A stretch of 6,303 bases of DNA. It comes from Flavobacteriaceae bacterium (GTDB taxonomy: Bacteria > Bacteroidota > Bacteroidia > Flavobacteriales > Flavobacteriaceae). Under the pieces are notes generated by a model. It was not told the DNA's origin. It searched no databases and saw nothing but the letters and a program-made list of their open reading frames with translations. Shown here piece after piece: positions 5,797 through 6,303 of the stretch. Made by a program: the position numbers and the translations under genes. Numbering within the stretch: the stretch's first letter is position 1; the number at the start of each line of letters is the position of its first letter. The DNA is taken from contig WGDF01000378.1 of NCBI GenBank assembly GCA_015493405.1, positions 1 to 6,303 on the forward strand. Direction: 5' to 3'.

Positions 5797-6303
5797 TCAG
5801 CGATTGCCATACATTTCATTATAATATTTCTGATAGTCACCCGATGTGACATGCTGTAGCCAATCTTCATTTTCAAGATACCAATCAATCGTTTGCGAGA
5901 GACCTTCTTCAAAGTTAACCGATGGCGACCAGCCGAGTTCCCGATTGATTTTGTTTGCATCAATAGCATAACGTTTGTCGTGCCCGGGACGGTCTTTGAC
6001 AAATTTAATTAATTGACGCGACGCACCTTTGGGGCGATTGAGTTTGTCATCCATCAAGTCGCAAAGCAAGTAAATTAAATCAATATTGGTGTATTCATTA
6101 AATCCCCCGACATTATAGGTTTCACCTATTTGCCCTTGATTAAAAATTGCATCAATAGCACGCGCATGATCTATAACATAGAGCCAGTCACGGGTATATT
6201 GTCCATCACCGTAAACCGGTAGGGATTTCAGTTGCTTGATGTTATTGATAAATAACGGAATCAATTTTTCGGGAAATTGATTGGGACCGTAATTATTTGA
6301 ACA
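5797..6303 (-). CDS. rfbB: dTDP-glucose 4,6-dehydratase, C-terminal part (5' end outside window)
   Basis: RmlB/RfbB converts dTDP-glucose to dTDP-4-keto-6-deoxyglucose with bound NAD+, the second step toward dTDP-rhamnose and related deoxysugars for surface polysaccharide. The 168 visible residues are about half of the usual 340-350. They start inside the conserved SNNYGPNQFPEKLIPL segment just after the catalytic YxxxK region, which lies beyond the window edge together with the N-terminal NAD-binding Rossmann half. Next come RDWLYVIDHA (38-47), YNVGG (63-67), DRPGHDKRYAID (104-115) and ELGWSP, all typical of the substrate-binding domain of this extended short-chain dehydrogenase. These fit RmlB better than UDP-sugar epimerases of the same superfamily. 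The frame is open to the right edge, and a TTG near 6264 is not the start. It is the most upstream visible gene of the leftward block. No other rml genes are in the window. Confidence 0.93.
   Translation of the reverse strand, partial: CSNNYGPNQFPEKLIPLFINNIKQLKSLPVYGDGQYTRDWLYVIDHARAIDAIFNQGQIGETYNVGGFNEYTNIDLIYLLCDLMDDKLNRPKGASRQLIKFVKDRPGHDKRYAIDANKINRELGWSPSVNFEEGLSQTIDWYLENEDWLQHVTSGDYQKYYNEMYGNR

Noticed and set aside
5793..6002. 69-residue open frame opposite in phase within rfbB
   Set aside because: It is a shadow of the clearly conserved rfbB frame and has no recognisable protein character.

Overview
The window looks like a chromosomal segment of a low-GC member of the Bacteroidota, most likely class Flavobacteriia. 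The evidence is the AT-rich spacers, the lack of Shine-Dalgarno sequences before the starts, and the protein families. These include a DUF4230 protein, the long (about 670-residue) form of urocanate hydratase, a DUF7033-type 'polysaccharide deacetylase family' protein, and an RmlB-type dTDP-glucose 4,6-dehydratase. This assignment comes from recalled family signatures, not from a search.

Layout: the left half is transcribed rightward. It holds the 3' part of a DUF4230 gene (2-472), then hutU, urocanate hydratase of histidine degradation (563-2581), then 39 bases later a small superoxide reductase/neelaredoxin (2621-2998). The right half is transcribed leftward. Read in its own direction, it holds the 3' part of rfbB/rmlB (6303-5797), a YkgJ-type cysteine-cluster protein (5735-5247), a DUF7033 polysaccharide-deacetylase-like protein (5125-3803) and a YjjG-type HAD nucleotidase (3825-3130). 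The last two overlap by 23 bases. The two blocks converge on a perfect 13-bp inverted repeat (3025-3056), which can act as a terminator in both directions.

Function: hutU converts urocanate to imidazolone propionate, and the superoxide reductase removes superoxide without making oxygen. They may share a transcript, but no metabolic link is obvious. In the leftward block, RmlB feeds dTDP-deoxysugar synthesis for surface polysaccharide, and the DUF7033 protein resembles a carbohydrate deacetylase. YkgJ probably binds metal, and YjjG is a nucleotide house-cleaning phosphatase. These four may form a loose transcription unit rather than one pathway.

This is mostly ordinary housekeeping sequence. 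I see no mobile element, CRISPR array, RNA gene or clearly new system. The points most worth a second look are the superoxide reductase with Asp-Arg-His in place of the usual Glu-Lys-His, and the deacetylase-like protein whose putative metal-binding acidic residues appear replaced.
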